The notes under the pieces are model-generated. The model searched no databases. It saw only the letters and a list, made by a program, of their open reading frames with translations, and was not told the DNA's origin. DNA of 60,457 bases. It comes from CALTSX01 sp051647685 (lineage in GTDB: Bacteria; Chlamydiota; Chlamydiia; Chlamydiales; CALTSX01). How positions within the stretch are numbered: the stretch's first letter is position 1; each line of letters starts with the position of its first letter. A program made the translations under genes and the position numbers. Below, piece by piece: positions 9,294 to 18,421 of the stretch. Where the stretch lies: positions 1 through 60,457 of the forward strand of contig JBOFEG010000010.1 in assembly GCA_051647685.1 (NCBI GenBank), read 5' to 3'.

Positions 9294-9785
9294 ATGAAGA
9301 TATTGTATCTCATTTTGCTCACTTTTTTAGTGCAGCCTCTATTGTTTTCATCGAATGAAACAATTGAAATTGAACCAGATATTATCTATATTTCTATTGG
9401 AAGGTTTGACGCTACTCGTAAACGACCAAAATGGCTTGGTCAAATGGAATATAGACCGGGTTATTTATGCAGTAAGGTCAGACCGTACATTTCTATGTTT
9501 TTAACTGAGAATCAATCGATTTTCGCATCTACGGGACTAGCGTTAGATGTTTTTCTTTTCAAAAGTCTTGTTTTTACACCAAGTTTTGGGCCTGGGATAT
9601 ATTTTCAAGGAAAAGGTAAAAATTTGTATCATCCATTTTCCCTGCGCTCCAGCGTAGATTTATCTGTTGCCTTCTCAAACTTTTCGCGAATAGGAGTTCA
9701 ATTATCACATATTTCTAATGCAGGCATCACAAAAAAAAATCCTGGGTCAGAAATTTTGACCATCTTTTATGCAATTCCTCTATGA
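9294..9785 (+). CDS. pagL: PagL-like lipid A 3-O-deacylase
   Basis: PagL is an outer-membrane beta-barrel enzyme that removes the 3-O acyl chain from lipid A. The 163-residue protein has a signal peptide (residues 1-19) and alternating aromatic/polar strands. The C-terminal motif HISNAGITKKNPGSE carries the PagL triad: His139, Ser141 and Glu153, with the spacing (H+2, S+12) known from the Pseudomonas enzyme. The Asn after the Ser and the NPG turn are also conserved. The protein ends in an aromatic/hydrophobic strand (LTIFYAIPL). It overlaps the convergent mgtE-like gene by six bases. Its presence suggests lipid A remodelling to limit TLR4 signalling or alter the envelope, which is inference. 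Confidence 0.82.
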   Translation: MKILYLILLTFLVQPLLFSSNETIEIEPDIIYISIGRFDATRKRPKWLGQMEYRPGYLCSKVRPYISMFLTENQSIFASTGLALDVFLFKSLVFTPSFGPGIYFQGKGKNLYHPFSLRSSVDLSVAFSNFSRIGVQLSHISNAGITKKNPGSEILTIFYAIPL

Positions 9786-10763
9786 TAATAATATCCAAGT
9801 AGCCAGGCTTAAATAGATAGTTGTGGTAATAATATCTACAGACATTAAAACAATAGGGCCGGCTGCAACTGTTGCAGATGTCTTACGTTTGTATAGAAAT
9901 ATCGGCATACTAGCACCGATAATACCCGAGATAACTACAGAAATGATGATACCCATGGCAATAATTGGAGCTGCTTTCGTTCCATTTTGCCAAAGCATGG
10001 ATATAATCCCAACGATACAACCACAAGTAAGAGCGAGTAAGAAAAGCAATTTTGTTTCTATAAAGATGCTGTTTAAAAAAAGACGCCAAGATCCACCGTG
10101 TGTTTTCCTCTGTAGGCTTTGGGTCATAGATTGCATGGAAATAGATTCGGAAAGAGCTAGTACTAAAGGAATAAACATAGCTAACACCAAAAATTTTTCA
10201 AGAACTTCTTCAAAAAAGTAAGAAATGGCTGCACACGCGAGTCCGCTAAATATATTACAAAAAATCCATGGCATACGATTTCTATAACTAGCAAAAGAAG
10301 AGAATTTTTTCCCATCTTCTTCTAAATAAAACCCTAGCATGCGAAAAATGTCTCTACGTCTCTTTGCCTGTGCGACATCTAGTTTTTCTTCAAAATAAAT
10401 TTGCACATCGACCACTCCGAGAAACTGTCCTTTGTCATCAACTACTGGAAGGGCTAGTAAATGATGGCATTCTAAAAATTCTAAAGCCTCTTTCAATGTC
10501 TGAGACCCCTTTAAAAATACTACATCCGTATCCATTATATCTGCGATTTTAGAATGAGCCGTAGCGAGTAGTAAAGTTCGAGTTGGAACAATGCCCTCTA
10601 GACGATTTTTATGGTCAACTACGTAGATATAAACTATTTCGTCGGTGATTTTTTTCTTTCTAAGGAGTTGAACAGCTTGCTCTATTGTTTCATCGGAGCG
10701 TACAACAGTGTTTACAGGAACCACATATTCCCGTACGAGCTTTGTTAAATCTTGATTTGCCAT
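9780..10763 (-). CDS. mgtE: MgtE-family magnesium transporter lacking the N domain
   Basis: The 327-residue protein has two CBS repeats (about 10-135) and the MgtE integral domain with five predicted helices (about 170-327), including the SxSMQSMTQS segment and the PI-LMSVDIITTTIYL final helix that lines the pore. Typical MgtE is about 450 residues and starts with an MgtE_N superhelical domain that senses Mg2+ with CBS. That domain is missing, though the start region (MANQDLTKLVREYVVPVNT) looks natural. Gating may therefore rely on CBS alone. Homologues of this shorter form are known, so this is not necessarily a truncation. Confidence 0.87.
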   Translation of the reverse strand: MANQDLTKLVREYVVPVNTVVRSDETIEQAVQLLRKKKITDEIVYIYVVDHKNRLEGIVPTRTLLLATAHSKIADIMDTDVVFLKGSQTLKEALEFLECHHLLALPVVDDKGQFLGVVDVQIYFEEKLDVAQAKRRRDIFRMLGFYLEEDGKKFSSFASYRNRMPWIFCNIFSGLACAAISYFFEEVLEKFLVLAMFIPLVLALSESISMQSMTQSLQRKTHGGSWRLFLNSIFIETKLLFLLALTCGCIVGIISMLWQNGTKAAPIIAMGIIISVVISGIIGASMPIFLYKRKTSATVAAGPIVLMSVDIITTTIYLSLATWILLS

Positions 10764-10833
10764 GAATTTTTTTGTTAGAAAACCACCACTTGATTAAGAT
10801 TTAACCTACGTTATTATTTAATTAAAGCGCATT

Positions 10834-11598
10834 ATGGAAGATACGTCTTGGGAAAAAGGAGCCTCTTGGTACGATTCGCTCACTACTAGAACTGGACATT
10901 TCTATCATAGCAATCTTATCTTTCCTAAACTTAAACAACTTATACAAATAGAAAAGTCGAAAGACCCATCTGTTTTGGAGATTGGGTGTGGGCAAGGAGC
11001 TTTAGCCAGAGCTTGCTTCAGTACAGTCCCCTACCTCGGTTTGGATAACTCTGAGACTCTACTTATGCTTGCCAGCAAGCATCAAAAAAATTCCCTCCAT
11101 AAATTTGCAATTCAAGATGCTACTCAAGTCTATACTTTGAATCAGAAATTTTCTCATATCATCTTTTTGCTATCTCTACAGAATATGGATAATCAGGAAA
11201 TGGCTCTGAAACAAGCAGCAAATCATATAAGGCCCACTGGCAAATTGATCCTTATTCTCAACCACCCTTGCTTTCGTATTCCACGTCAATCTTCTTGGGA
11301 AGTAGATCTTAAACAAAAAATTCAATATCGACGTCTAAATAAATATTCATCTTCTATGCAAGTGCCGATAGAGATCCATCCCGGAAAAAAAGAAAAAAAT
11401 ATTCTTTGGGCTTTTCACTTATCTCTTGCTCGGTATTTTGAGTATTTAAATAAGGCCGGGCTCGCTGTGAGTGATCTACAAGAATGGTATTCTCCAAAGA
11501 TAAGTAGCGGAAAGAATGCAAAGATGGAAAATAATGCGCGAAAAGAATTTCCTCTATTTTTAACTATTGTAGCTAACCCTTGTCATCAAGTATGTTAG
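10834..11598 (+). CDS. Class I SAM-dependent methyltransferase
   Basis: The 254-residue protein has motif I VLEIGCGQGALA (about residues 47-58), an acidic motif II region (YLGLDNSE), motif III/IV (FSHIIFLLSLQNMDN) and a post-motif GKLILILNHPCFRIPRQSSW. The last segment resembles methyltransferases acting on small molecules or quinones; the substrate cannot be told from sequence. It is 25 bases upstream of glmS and likely cotranscribed with it. Confidence 0.82.
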   Translation: MEDTSWEKGASWYDSLTTRTGHFYHSNLIFPKLKQLIQIEKSKDPSVLEIGCGQGALARACFSTVPYLGLDNSETLLMLASKHQKNSLHKFAIQDATQVYTLNQKFSHIIFLLSLQNMDNQEMALKQAANHIRPTGKLILILNHPCFRIPRQSSWEVDLKQKIQYRRLNKYSSSMQVPIEIHPGKKEKNILWAFHLSLARYFEYLNKAGLAVSDLQEWYSPKISSGKNAKMENNARKEFPLFLTIVANPCHQVC

Positions 11599-11623
11599 AA
11601 AAAAAACTCTTCGGGATGTCTCT

Positions 11624-13450
11624 ATGTGTGGTATTTATGGAATAATTGGAGAAACAGAAACGTGTATTGACGTTTGCTTAGACGGCTTGAAGAATTTAGA
11701 GTATAGGGGTTATGATTCAGCGGGTATTGCTGGATTTTTAGAACAAAACCTGGTCTTTTGTAAGGAAGTTGGGAGACTGGAAAATTTAAAAGAAAAGATG
11801 AGCAGACAAACGATGGGGCTTTCGACTGCTATTGGCCACACTCGCTGGGCAACTCATGGAAAGGTCTCTATTACTAATGCACATCCACATTTTGACAATA
11901 GCAATGCGATAGCTATTGTACACAATGGAATCATAGAAAATTATATTTCTTTAAAAAAAAGATTGCTCTCGCTTGGTTTTATATTTTATTCAGAAACAGA
12001 TTCAGAGGTAATCGCGAATTTAATCGCGCATTATTATAATGGAGACTTTTTATCGGCTATCCAACTTAGCCTACGCGATTTGGAAGGATCTTTTGCTATT
12101 GCTGCTATTCATAAGGATTTTACTGATGGCATAATAGCGGCAAGCCGTGCAAGCCCGCTAGTTATTGGCACAACTACCCATGGGACTTCCTATTTATCTT
12201 CAGATCTACATGCATTTATTGATAAAACGAGCGACGTTCTTTTTCTGCAAGATAATCAAATTATCGTAGCGAGAAAGAACTCGATTTCTTTATACAATAT
12301 GGAAGGAAAACAATTAACTCCCACTTTCCATACCTTGAGAAGTAAGGCACCTCTTTTATCTAAAGGATCTTATCCACATTACATGTTGAAAGAGATTTTT
12401 GATCAACCCGAGGCCATTACTACGATAATAAAATCCCATTGCAAAGGAAATTCTATACAATTCCATGAATTGCCATTTACGAGTAAAGAAATGAGGCAAT
12501 TTCAACGAATTATATTTTTGGGCTGCGGTTCTTCGTGGCATGCAGGCTGCTTGGTAGCTCCCTTTTTTGAAAAACTAACAGGAGTTCCGGTACAATCTGA
12601 AATTTCTTCAGAATTTCGCTATAGAGAAGTTTCTGTTTCCCCCACTACTCTTATTATAGCCATCAGTCAATCTGGAGAAACTGCAGATACAATTGCAGCG
12701 GTGCGCAGTGTAAAAAAACAGGGCGCCTTTATTGTCGGAGTCTGTAATGTAGCTTATTCTACATTAACCCGAGAAGTTCACACTAACTTGCTTTTGGAGG
12801 CTGGACCTGAAATTAGTGTATGTTCAACCAAGGCTTTTACAAGTCAGGTAGCTCTTCTTTTTTTACTGGCACTATATTGTAAAAGAGAAAATTCAGACTC
12901 TGATAATTTTACAGAAGAATTCATCGAGGAATTCTCTCGCGTACCAAAGATAATACTAGAGCTACTACAACAATCGAATCGCATACAAACTATTTCTAGA
13001 AAATATTCTCAGTTCGAAAAATACTTCTTTTTAGGAAGACAATATATGTTTCCAGTCGCTTTAGAGGCTGCTTTAAAATTCAAAGAAATTACCTATGTAA
13101 ATGGAGTAGCTTATCCAGCAGGTGAAATGAAACATGGTCCTTTGGCATTGATTGATAAAAATACCACAGTAATTGGACTTTGTGGAAATAACCACACCTA
13201 TGACAAAATAATCAGCAATATCATGGAAGTTAGCGCCCGAAAAGCTCATGTTCTGCTTATTGCACCTACTGGAAAAAAATTTTATCCCATAGTAGATGAT
13301 CAGTTTCTTTTCCCTAGGTATCTATTTGACGAACTAGCCATATTTCCATATATTATTGTGATGCAATTATTTGCTTATTACGTCGCAGTAGAGCGTGGTT
13401 GCGATATTGATAAACCCAGACATCTAGCTAAATCAGTAACAGTAGAATGA
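11624..13450 (+). CDS. glmS: Glucosamine-6-phosphate synthase (isomerizing)
   Basis: GlmS converts fructose-6-phosphate and glutamine to glucosamine-6-phosphate, feeding peptidoglycan and LPS synthesis. The 608-residue protein begins MCGIYGIIG, so Cys becomes the N-terminal nucleophile after Met removal. The glutaminase domain (1-240) includes TRWATHG and HNGIIENY. Two SIS sugar-isomerase domains follow, with GCGSSWHAG, SQSGETADT and the C-terminal KSVTVE signature. No glmS ribozyme is visible upstream. Its stop overlaps the following NUDIX gene by four bases (ATGA). Confidence 0.97.
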   Translation: MCGIYGIIGETETCIDVCLDGLKNLEYRGYDSAGIAGFLEQNLVFCKEVGRLENLKEKMSRQTMGLSTAIGHTRWATHGKVSITNAHPHFDNSNAIAIVHNGIIENYISLKKRLLSLGFIFYSETDSEVIANLIAHYYNGDFLSAIQLSLRDLEGSFAIAAIHKDFTDGIIAASRASPLVIGTTTHGTSYLSSDLHAFIDKTSDVLFLQDNQIIVARKNSISLYNMEGKQLTPTFHTLRSKAPLLSKGSYPHYMLKEIFDQPEAITTIIKSHCKGNSIQFHELPFTSKEMRQFQRIIFLGCGSSWHAGCLVAPFFEKLTGVPVQSEISSEFRYREVSVSPTTLIIAISQSGETADTIAAVRSVKKQGAFIVGVCNVAYSTLTREVHTNLLLEAGPEISVCSTKAFTSQVALLFLLALYCKRENSDSDNFTEEFIEEFSRVPKIILELLQQSNRIQTISRKYSQFEKYFFLGRQYMFPVALEAALKFKEITYVNGVAYPAGEMKHGPLALIDKNTTVIGLCGNNHTYDKIISNIMEVSARKAHVLLIAPTGKKFYPIVDDQFLFPRYLFDELAIFPYIIVMQLFAYYVAVERGCDIDKPRHLAKSVTVE

Positions 13451-14031
13451 ACAACGCAGAAAAAACGAAAAAGGAACTAGAATCTTCTAATTCAAGCGTA
13501 GAAAAAATATATGACGGAGAACTTATATCTGTCGTAAAACATGTAATATCTCGCCAAAATACTTATGAAAATTCTGATCGACAAATCTATGAATGCGTTG
13601 TGCATCCACAAGCAGTCACCATGGTTCCTCTCACAAATGATGGAAAACTTATTCTTGTTAGGCAATATCGATATTGCATAGATGAAATTTTGCTCGAATT
13701 CCCAGCGGGAAATATCTCTCCCAATGAAGATCCTTTTGTTGCTGCAAATAGGGAATTACAGGAGGAAATTGGATACAAAGCAGAAACACTCATACTACTC
13801 GAAAGTATTTTTTCAAGTCCGGGATTTTCTGATGAATATTTACATATTTTTCTAGCGAAGGATTTAACGCCAAGCCAGTTTATAGCAGAAGATACGTTCG
13901 AGATCGATGTAGTTACTCTCACTCTTGATGAAATGTATAGGAAAATAAAGAACCACGAGATCATAGATGCAAAAACTTTATGTGGCGTGCTTTTATTTGA
14001 TAAGTGGAAAAAAGAGAATCAATTGCAATGA
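13447..14031 (+). CDS. NUDIX hydrolase, probable ADP-ribose/ADP-sugar pyrophosphatase
   Basis: The 194-residue protein has a complete Nudix box (G-x5-E-x7-REL-x-EE-x-GY, about residues 91-113) preceded by ILVRQYRY and LEFPAGN, the usual arrangement in the ADP-ribose pyrophosphatase group. The reaction would cleave nucleoside diphosphate sugars to NMP and sugar phosphate. It overlaps glmS by four bases upstream and the next gene by four bases downstream, so all three are translationally coupled. Confidence 0.88.
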   Translation: MNNAEKTKKELESSNSSVEKIYDGELISVVKHVISRQNTYENSDRQIYECVVHPQAVTMVPLTNDGKLILVRQYRYCIDEILLEFPAGNISPNEDPFVAANRELQEEIGYKAETLILLESIFSSPGFSDEYLHIFLAKDLTPSQFIAEDTFEIDVVTLTLDEMYRKIKNHEIIDAKTLCGVLLFDKWKKENQLQ

Positions 14032-15497
14032 AAAGAATGTTTTCTATTATTATTGCTATTACAATCTTTGTTGTATTACTAATTATTTCTTTTCCTTATC
14101 TATTGAATTCTTCTATGGGAAAAGAAGCAATCTTATCTAAACTCTCCCAAAATATACACTATTCTCTGGAAGCTGATAAAACCTATTTTTCTTGGTTTGG
14201 ACCTCAGAGATTGGAAAAACTTAACGCAATTTCTTCTAGTGGTGTACAGTACAAATTCCCCGAGCTTTCTTTAGATATGTCTTTATGGGAGTTATACAAG
14301 GAAATACCATCTATTGGTATTACTCGCATTTTTAATCCCACTGTTATAATTCCTCAAGTCAATCAAAAAACTAATAAATCAGGCAAATCACTTGATTCTG
14401 TACTATCCGCTCATAAGAAATGTTCCCAAACCAATTGCTGCAAAGTTTTTGGAGAAGTTCATGTCACTGATGGTAAGGTAATCTTGAGTGAGTTAGAGAG
14501 TTCTTTTGATATACCAAAATTACAATATATATGTAATCCGGATAAAATGACTTTGTATGTAGAGGCAAAACTTCCAAATAGTACGAGTATATCACATGCG
14601 GAGATAGAATATGGTATTCACGCGCAAAATTTTAGACTACAGGCAAGAGATGTTCCATCTAGTCTATTCGACTCTTTCGCGAGTCCTTGGAATGGACTTT
14701 GTATAGAAGAAATTCTCGGCTCCACGGTAAATATTGATGCCAGTGCAGAGTTAATCAATGAATCAGGACCTATATTCGTAAACTTGCATTCTCCAAATGC
14801 ATCTTTAATACAATCGGGAACCTTACATCCCAGGCGTTACTTATTAGATAAGCCACTTTCAATATCTATGAAAGTATCGGAGAAAATAATAGGTTCCATT
14901 TTTCCTAATTCTATATTACAAATTGATGCTATACAAAGGCCAATTACAATTACTATCGGACCGCAAGAAATTTCTTTACCTCTATCCCTCTGTACTGAGA
15001 TTAAGGATGGAGTTATTCACATTGGGAAAGTCACTTGTACAAATAAAGATCTACTTTTTGAAATAGCCGCTCAAATTTTGGGTATCCATGATTCAAAAAT
15101 AGATATTTGGTTTTCTGATATTCCCGTTTGTTATGCTGATGGGATTTTGCGTATATCTCGCTTTGAAATTGTATTACAAAATAAGTATCCAATAGCCATT
15201 TGGGGGAAAATTGATTATTTTCAAAAAAAGGTAAGTCTTACCTTAGCCATTACAGAGAGCACACTTAGAAAAGTATTTGGGATCAAGTACCTTCCTCCCG
15301 ATTATATAATTACTTGTCCCATAAAAGGGAGTTTTGATGATATACAATTAGATATTGGAAAACTCGTAAAAAAATTATCAATATTGCTTGCTAAAGAAAA
15401 AACAAAAAAACAACTGTGGAAAGAAGGAACACATTTTTTTAAAAAACCAAGTACTATCCCTTCTCCTATACAATCGATCCCAGGGGATAACAAATAA
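14028..15497 (+). CDS. AsmA-like inner-membrane-anchored periplasmic protein
   Basis: I chose the ATG at 14028 because it overlaps the NUDIX stop (ATGA) and directly precedes a signal-anchor (KRMFSIIIAITIFVVLLII); a GTG at 14004 in the same frame is less likely. The 489-residue protein has one N-terminal helix and then a long beta-rich region with alternating hydrophobic residues. The SFPYLLNSSMGKEAILSKLS segment followed by a SLEADKTYFSWFGPQRL region resembles AsmA/DUF748-type proteins that span the envelope and may move lipids. There is no catalytic motif. Assignment to the AsmA-like group is by eye and tentative. Confidence 0.75.
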   Translation: MKRMFSIIIAITIFVVLLIISFPYLLNSSMGKEAILSKLSQNIHYSLEADKTYFSWFGPQRLEKLNAISSSGVQYKFPELSLDMSLWELYKEIPSIGITRIFNPTVIIPQVNQKTNKSGKSLDSVLSAHKKCSQTNCCKVFGEVHVTDGKVILSELESSFDIPKLQYICNPDKMTLYVEAKLPNSTSISHAEIEYGIHAQNFRLQARDVPSSLFDSFASPWNGLCIEEILGSTVNIDASAELINESGPIFVNLHSPNASLIQSGTLHPRRYLLDKPLSISMKVSEKIIGSIFPNSILQIDAIQRPITITIGPQEISLPLSLCTEIKDGVIHIGKVTCTNKDLLFEIAAQILGIHDSKIDIWFSDIPVCYADGILRISRFEIVLQNKYPIAIWGKIDYFQKKVSLTLAITESTLRKVFGIKYLPPDYIITCPIKGSFDDIQLDIGKLVKKLSILLAKEKTKKQLWKEGTHFFKKPSTIPSPIQSIPGDNK

Positions 15498-15529
15498 GTA
15501 AGCCGGAATGAATTATATCGAGCGTATTT

Positions 15530-15907
15530 ATGTCCTTTTTTGATCCAAATCCCTCAAATGTCATAACAGGTCATATAGCCTGGCATGGCACGCTAAACCA
15601 ATTTATGAGTGAGTTGTTTCTACATGCTCATAAACCAATGTCTTATATATTATGGCAATCAGGGCAAGAGGCTCACTATTTCTTTTCATATGTCGTAGAC
15701 ATATTTACAATATCTCATAAATTGTTTTTGATGGACCCAGTTACTTCGCTTTGGAAATACACGTGCAAACAGACTGTTTATCAAAATAAGAATTTTCAAC
15801 AGATTTTACAATTTATTATGCAAACAAATTTACAAGGCAATTGGGAACCAATTATGCATCCTTCAAAAAAGCCTATATATCTATCGGACTATAAAGAAAT
15901 CTATTAG
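15530..15907 (+). CDS. Unknown small soluble protein
   Basis: The 125-residue product is rich in aromatic residues (many Phe, Tyr, Trp, His). There is no signal peptide, membrane segment or known motif. It lies 32 bases after the AsmA-like gene on the same strand and may be the last gene of the glmS operon. A hairpin that could end transcription follows at 15946-15980. Start codon ATG at 15530; no clear ribosome site. Confidence 0.6.
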   Translation: MSFFDPNPSNVITGHIAWHGTLNQFMSELFLHAHKPMSYILWQSGQEAHYFFSYVVDIFTISHKLFLMDPVTSLWKYTCKQTVYQNKNFQQILQFIMQTNLQGNWEPIMHPSKKPIYLSDYKEIY

Positions 15908-15945
15908 ACATTGTTAATAAAGCGTAAACAAATTGATTTTCTAGG

Positions 15946-15980
15946 AAAGACTCCTATCTTCCCATGGGAAAAGGAGCTTT
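15946..15980. terminator. Bidirectional hairpin between convergent genes
   Basis: An imperfect inverted repeat (AAAG.CTCC...TTCCCATGGGAA..GGAGCTTT) sits between the 15530 gene and rimO, which converge. A central TTCCCATGGGAA palindrome strengthens the stem and T-rich flanks lie on both sides, consistent with a shared terminator. Confidence 0.5.
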
Positions 15981-16004
15981 ATCTTCTACTAAATTAGATC
16001 TTAA

Positions 16005-17402
16005 TTAGGCTACAATGGTTAAAGGAAACTTTGTTTGTTTCTTCTCTTGAGTTTTTGATAATTTCTTTACCACTTGCCCCACTAAATCATATTCTAGCGT
16101 GCCAGAGATAAAAACTTCGTAGTTAGCTCCAAGTTCATCAACAAGTCTTGTATCGTTGATAATTATTTCTCCATCTACTTCTGGTGCTTGCCCCGAGAAC
16201 CTTCCTCTCATTAAATAAGGAGAATCTGGATGATTTCCTTCAATGATTACTGGGAGTGTTAGCCCTATATATTTTTTCATAGTATCTTGCAGAACATGTT
16301 GTTGGGTCTTACTGATAATATCTCGGCGCTCGTTTTTAATTTTTTCAGGAATGTGCAAAGGTAGTTTAGAAGAATAAGAGAGTTCTTCTTTGGAATAGGT
16401 AAAAATTCCTATATGATCTAGGCGTTGCTCTTGTACAAAAGCAACGAGTTCTTGGAACTGCGCCTCTGTTTCACCGGGAAACCCTACCATCAAACTGGTT
16501 CGGATTACGATATGTGGAATAGCTGCTCGCAATTTGCGAATCGTTTGGACAATTTGTTCTTTGTTGGTCTTTCGGTGCATGGCTTTAAGAATTTGATTGT
16601 TGCAATGTTGAATCGGCATATCAATATAGGGACAAATACGTTTATCGCGTGCAATCAATGCAATTAACTCATCCGTAATTTCATCTGGATATAAGTATAG
16701 CAATCGAATCCAAAATGGCTTATCTATTAAAAGTAATTTCTCCAGTAAACTCACGAGGCCACCAGATCGATTTTGATCTTTGCCATAATCTCCTAAATCC
16801 TGAGCAATTAATATGATTTCAAAAACTCCTTGGGCAAGCAAAGCGGAGAATTCTTTTATAATAATTTCCTCTAGTTTGCTCTGTAATTTTCCTTTAATAA
16901 TTGGAATAATGCAAAAAGAGCAGCGTTTTTTGCATCCCTCAGCAATTTTTAGGTACGCGTAATGCTTTGGCGTGGATAGAGTTCTTGGTACTTCTCCAGA
17001 GTAAATATAACTGCGCATATCGCTGATCAATTCTCCCTCTTCTTTTGACTGTAGGGCTTGCAAGATTTGATCTGTATGTCCAGCACCGACAAAGTAATGT
17101 GTTTTTGGAAAATATTTTTCTAGAATATCCTTATGACTTTGTACCATACATCCAGTCACAATAATTTTTGCCCTGGATTTTTTTTGCATAGAGATCTTAG
17201 CGATTGTGTTTAAAGATTCTTCTCTAGAAGCTTGTAGGAAGCTACAGGTGTTAATAATGAAAAAGTCTGCGTGAGAAATAGAATCTATCACTTCATATCC
17301 AGCCTGTAGAACAAGTCCTAACATAATCTCTGTATCGACTAAATTTCTGGCACAACCAAGTGAAATAAAATGGACTTTATTTTGACGAAAAGTAGGTTTC
17401 AT
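16005..17402 (-). CDS. rimO: Ribosomal protein S12 methylthiotransferase
   Basis: RimO is a radical-SAM enzyme that adds a methylthio group to Asp89 of ribosomal protein S12. The 465-residue protein has the UPF0004 domain (SLGCARNLVDTEIMLG, with further Cys in INTCSFL and VTGCM), the radical-SAM cluster motif CKKRCSFC (C-x3-C-x2-C, near residue 155) and a C-terminal TRAM domain (about 370-440). The NLVDTE phrase distinguishes RimO from MiaB. Transcribed alone, divergent from the opp operon. Confidence 0.94.
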   Translation of the reverse strand: MKPTFRQNKVHFISLGCARNLVDTEIMLGLVLQAGYEVIDSISHADFFIINTCSFLQASREESLNTIAKISMQKKSRAKIIVTGCMVQSHKDILEKYFPKTHYFVGAGHTDQILQALQSKEEGELISDMRSYIYSGEVPRTLSTPKHYAYLKIAEGCKKRCSFCIIPIIKGKLQSKLEEIIIKEFSALLAQGVFEIILIAQDLGDYGKDQNRSGGLVSLLEKLLLIDKPFWIRLLYLYPDEITDELIALIARDKRICPYIDMPIQHCNNQILKAMHRKTNKEQIVQTIRKLRAAIPHIVIRTSLMVGFPGETEAQFQELVAFVQEQRLDHIGIFTYSKEELSYSSKLPLHIPEKIKNERRDIISKTQQHVLQDTMKKYIGLTLPVIIEGNHPDSPYLMRGRFSGQAPEVDGEIIINDTRLVDELGANYEVFISGTLEYDLVGQVVKKLSKTQEKKQTKFPLTIVA

Positions 17403-17488
17403 ATCTTCCTCATAAAAGGCAATCTATTGTACGAAAACCCGGAAATTTTTTATACTCAAGAACAGTTTTTTAGAAAAACGATTTCTCT

Positions 17489-18421
17489 ATGATTTCCTAC
17501 ATTCTCAAAAAATTGACTCTGTTGCTTTGTTCATTATTTATCATAGTGACGGCAACTTTCTATCTTATCAAGTCCGTCCCAGGGAATGCTTTTAGCGATA
17601 GTCAACTTTTACCTAAAGAAGTAGTGCAGGATTTAATCGCGCATTATGGCTTTGACCAACCCCTTCATAAACAATATATTCGGTATTTATATAGGCTTTG
17701 CCACTTGGATTTTGGAGCCTCTATTAAATATGAAAATAGGTCCGTTAGCCAGATTATTTTCCAAGGACTTCCAACTTCTATTTCTCTGTCGATATCTGCA
17801 CTTCTATTTGCATTATGCATCGGCATTCCTATAGGTTCTTTTGTTTCTATGTATTCAAATCCATTGAACAAGACTATTTTTCTTATATATACTATTATTG
17901 CAACCTCTCTGCCTAGTTTCATCTTAGCTTTTTTATTGCAGTACCTGTTTGCAATCTATTGGAAAATTTTTCCTGTAGCTCGTTTTGATACTATTGTACA
18001 TATGATCTTGCCAGTGCTATCCCTCGCCTCTTTCCCAGCAGCATTTATTGCCAAACTGACGCACTCCAGTATAGTGCAAACGCTACAGCAACCCTTTATT
18101 ACCACTGCAATTGCAAAAGGACTTCACCCTAAGAGAATTTTTTTATATCACGTATTAAAAAATAGTTTGCTACCCGTGATAGCCTATATTGGGCCTCTAA
18201 GCGCATCTATTTTTCCCGCTAGTTTTGTAATAGAAAGAATTTTTGCTATTCCGGGGCTTGGGAGCTGGCTAATTACCAGCATATCTCATCGGGACTATAT
18301 GGTTGTTCTTGGAATTACTATCTTTTATAGTGCATTATTACTATTCATTATATTTTTTATAGATCTCCTCTATCCACTACTTGATCCAAGGATTTGTATG
18401 CGAGAAAAGAGATATGTCTAA
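17489..18421 (+). CDS. oppB: Oligopeptide ABC transporter permease OppB
   Basis: The 310-residue protein has about six membrane helices and an N-terminal cytoplasmic start ISYILKKLTLLL typical of DppB/OppB. The EAA-like loop (TAIAKGLHPKRIFLYHVLKNSLLPV) that docks onto the ATPase subunit is clear, and FVIERIFAIPGLG is the family signature. It opens a four-gene oppBCDF operon. No substrate-binding protein (OppA) is seen nearby, so peptide specificity is unknown. It overlaps oppC by eight bases. Confidence 0.92.
   Translation: MISYILKKLTLLLCSLFIIVTATFYLIKSVPGNAFSDSQLLPKEVVQDLIAHYGFDQPLHKQYIRYLYRLCHLDFGASIKYENRSVSQIIFQGLPTSISLSISALLFALCIGIPIGSFVSMYSNPLNKTIFLIYTIIATSLPSFILAFLLQYLFAIYWKIFPVARFDTIVHMILPVLSLASFPAAFIAKLTHSSIVQTLQQPFITTAIAKGLHPKRIFLYHVLKNSLLPVIAYIGPLSASIFPASFVIERIFAIPGLGSWLITSISHRDYMVVLGITIFYSALLLFIIFFIDLLYPLLDPRICMREKRYV

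Noticed and set aside
11599..11623. Possible glmS ribozyme before glmS
   Set aside because: Only 25 bases separate glmS from the upstream gene, too short for the ribozyme, and no typical core is visible.
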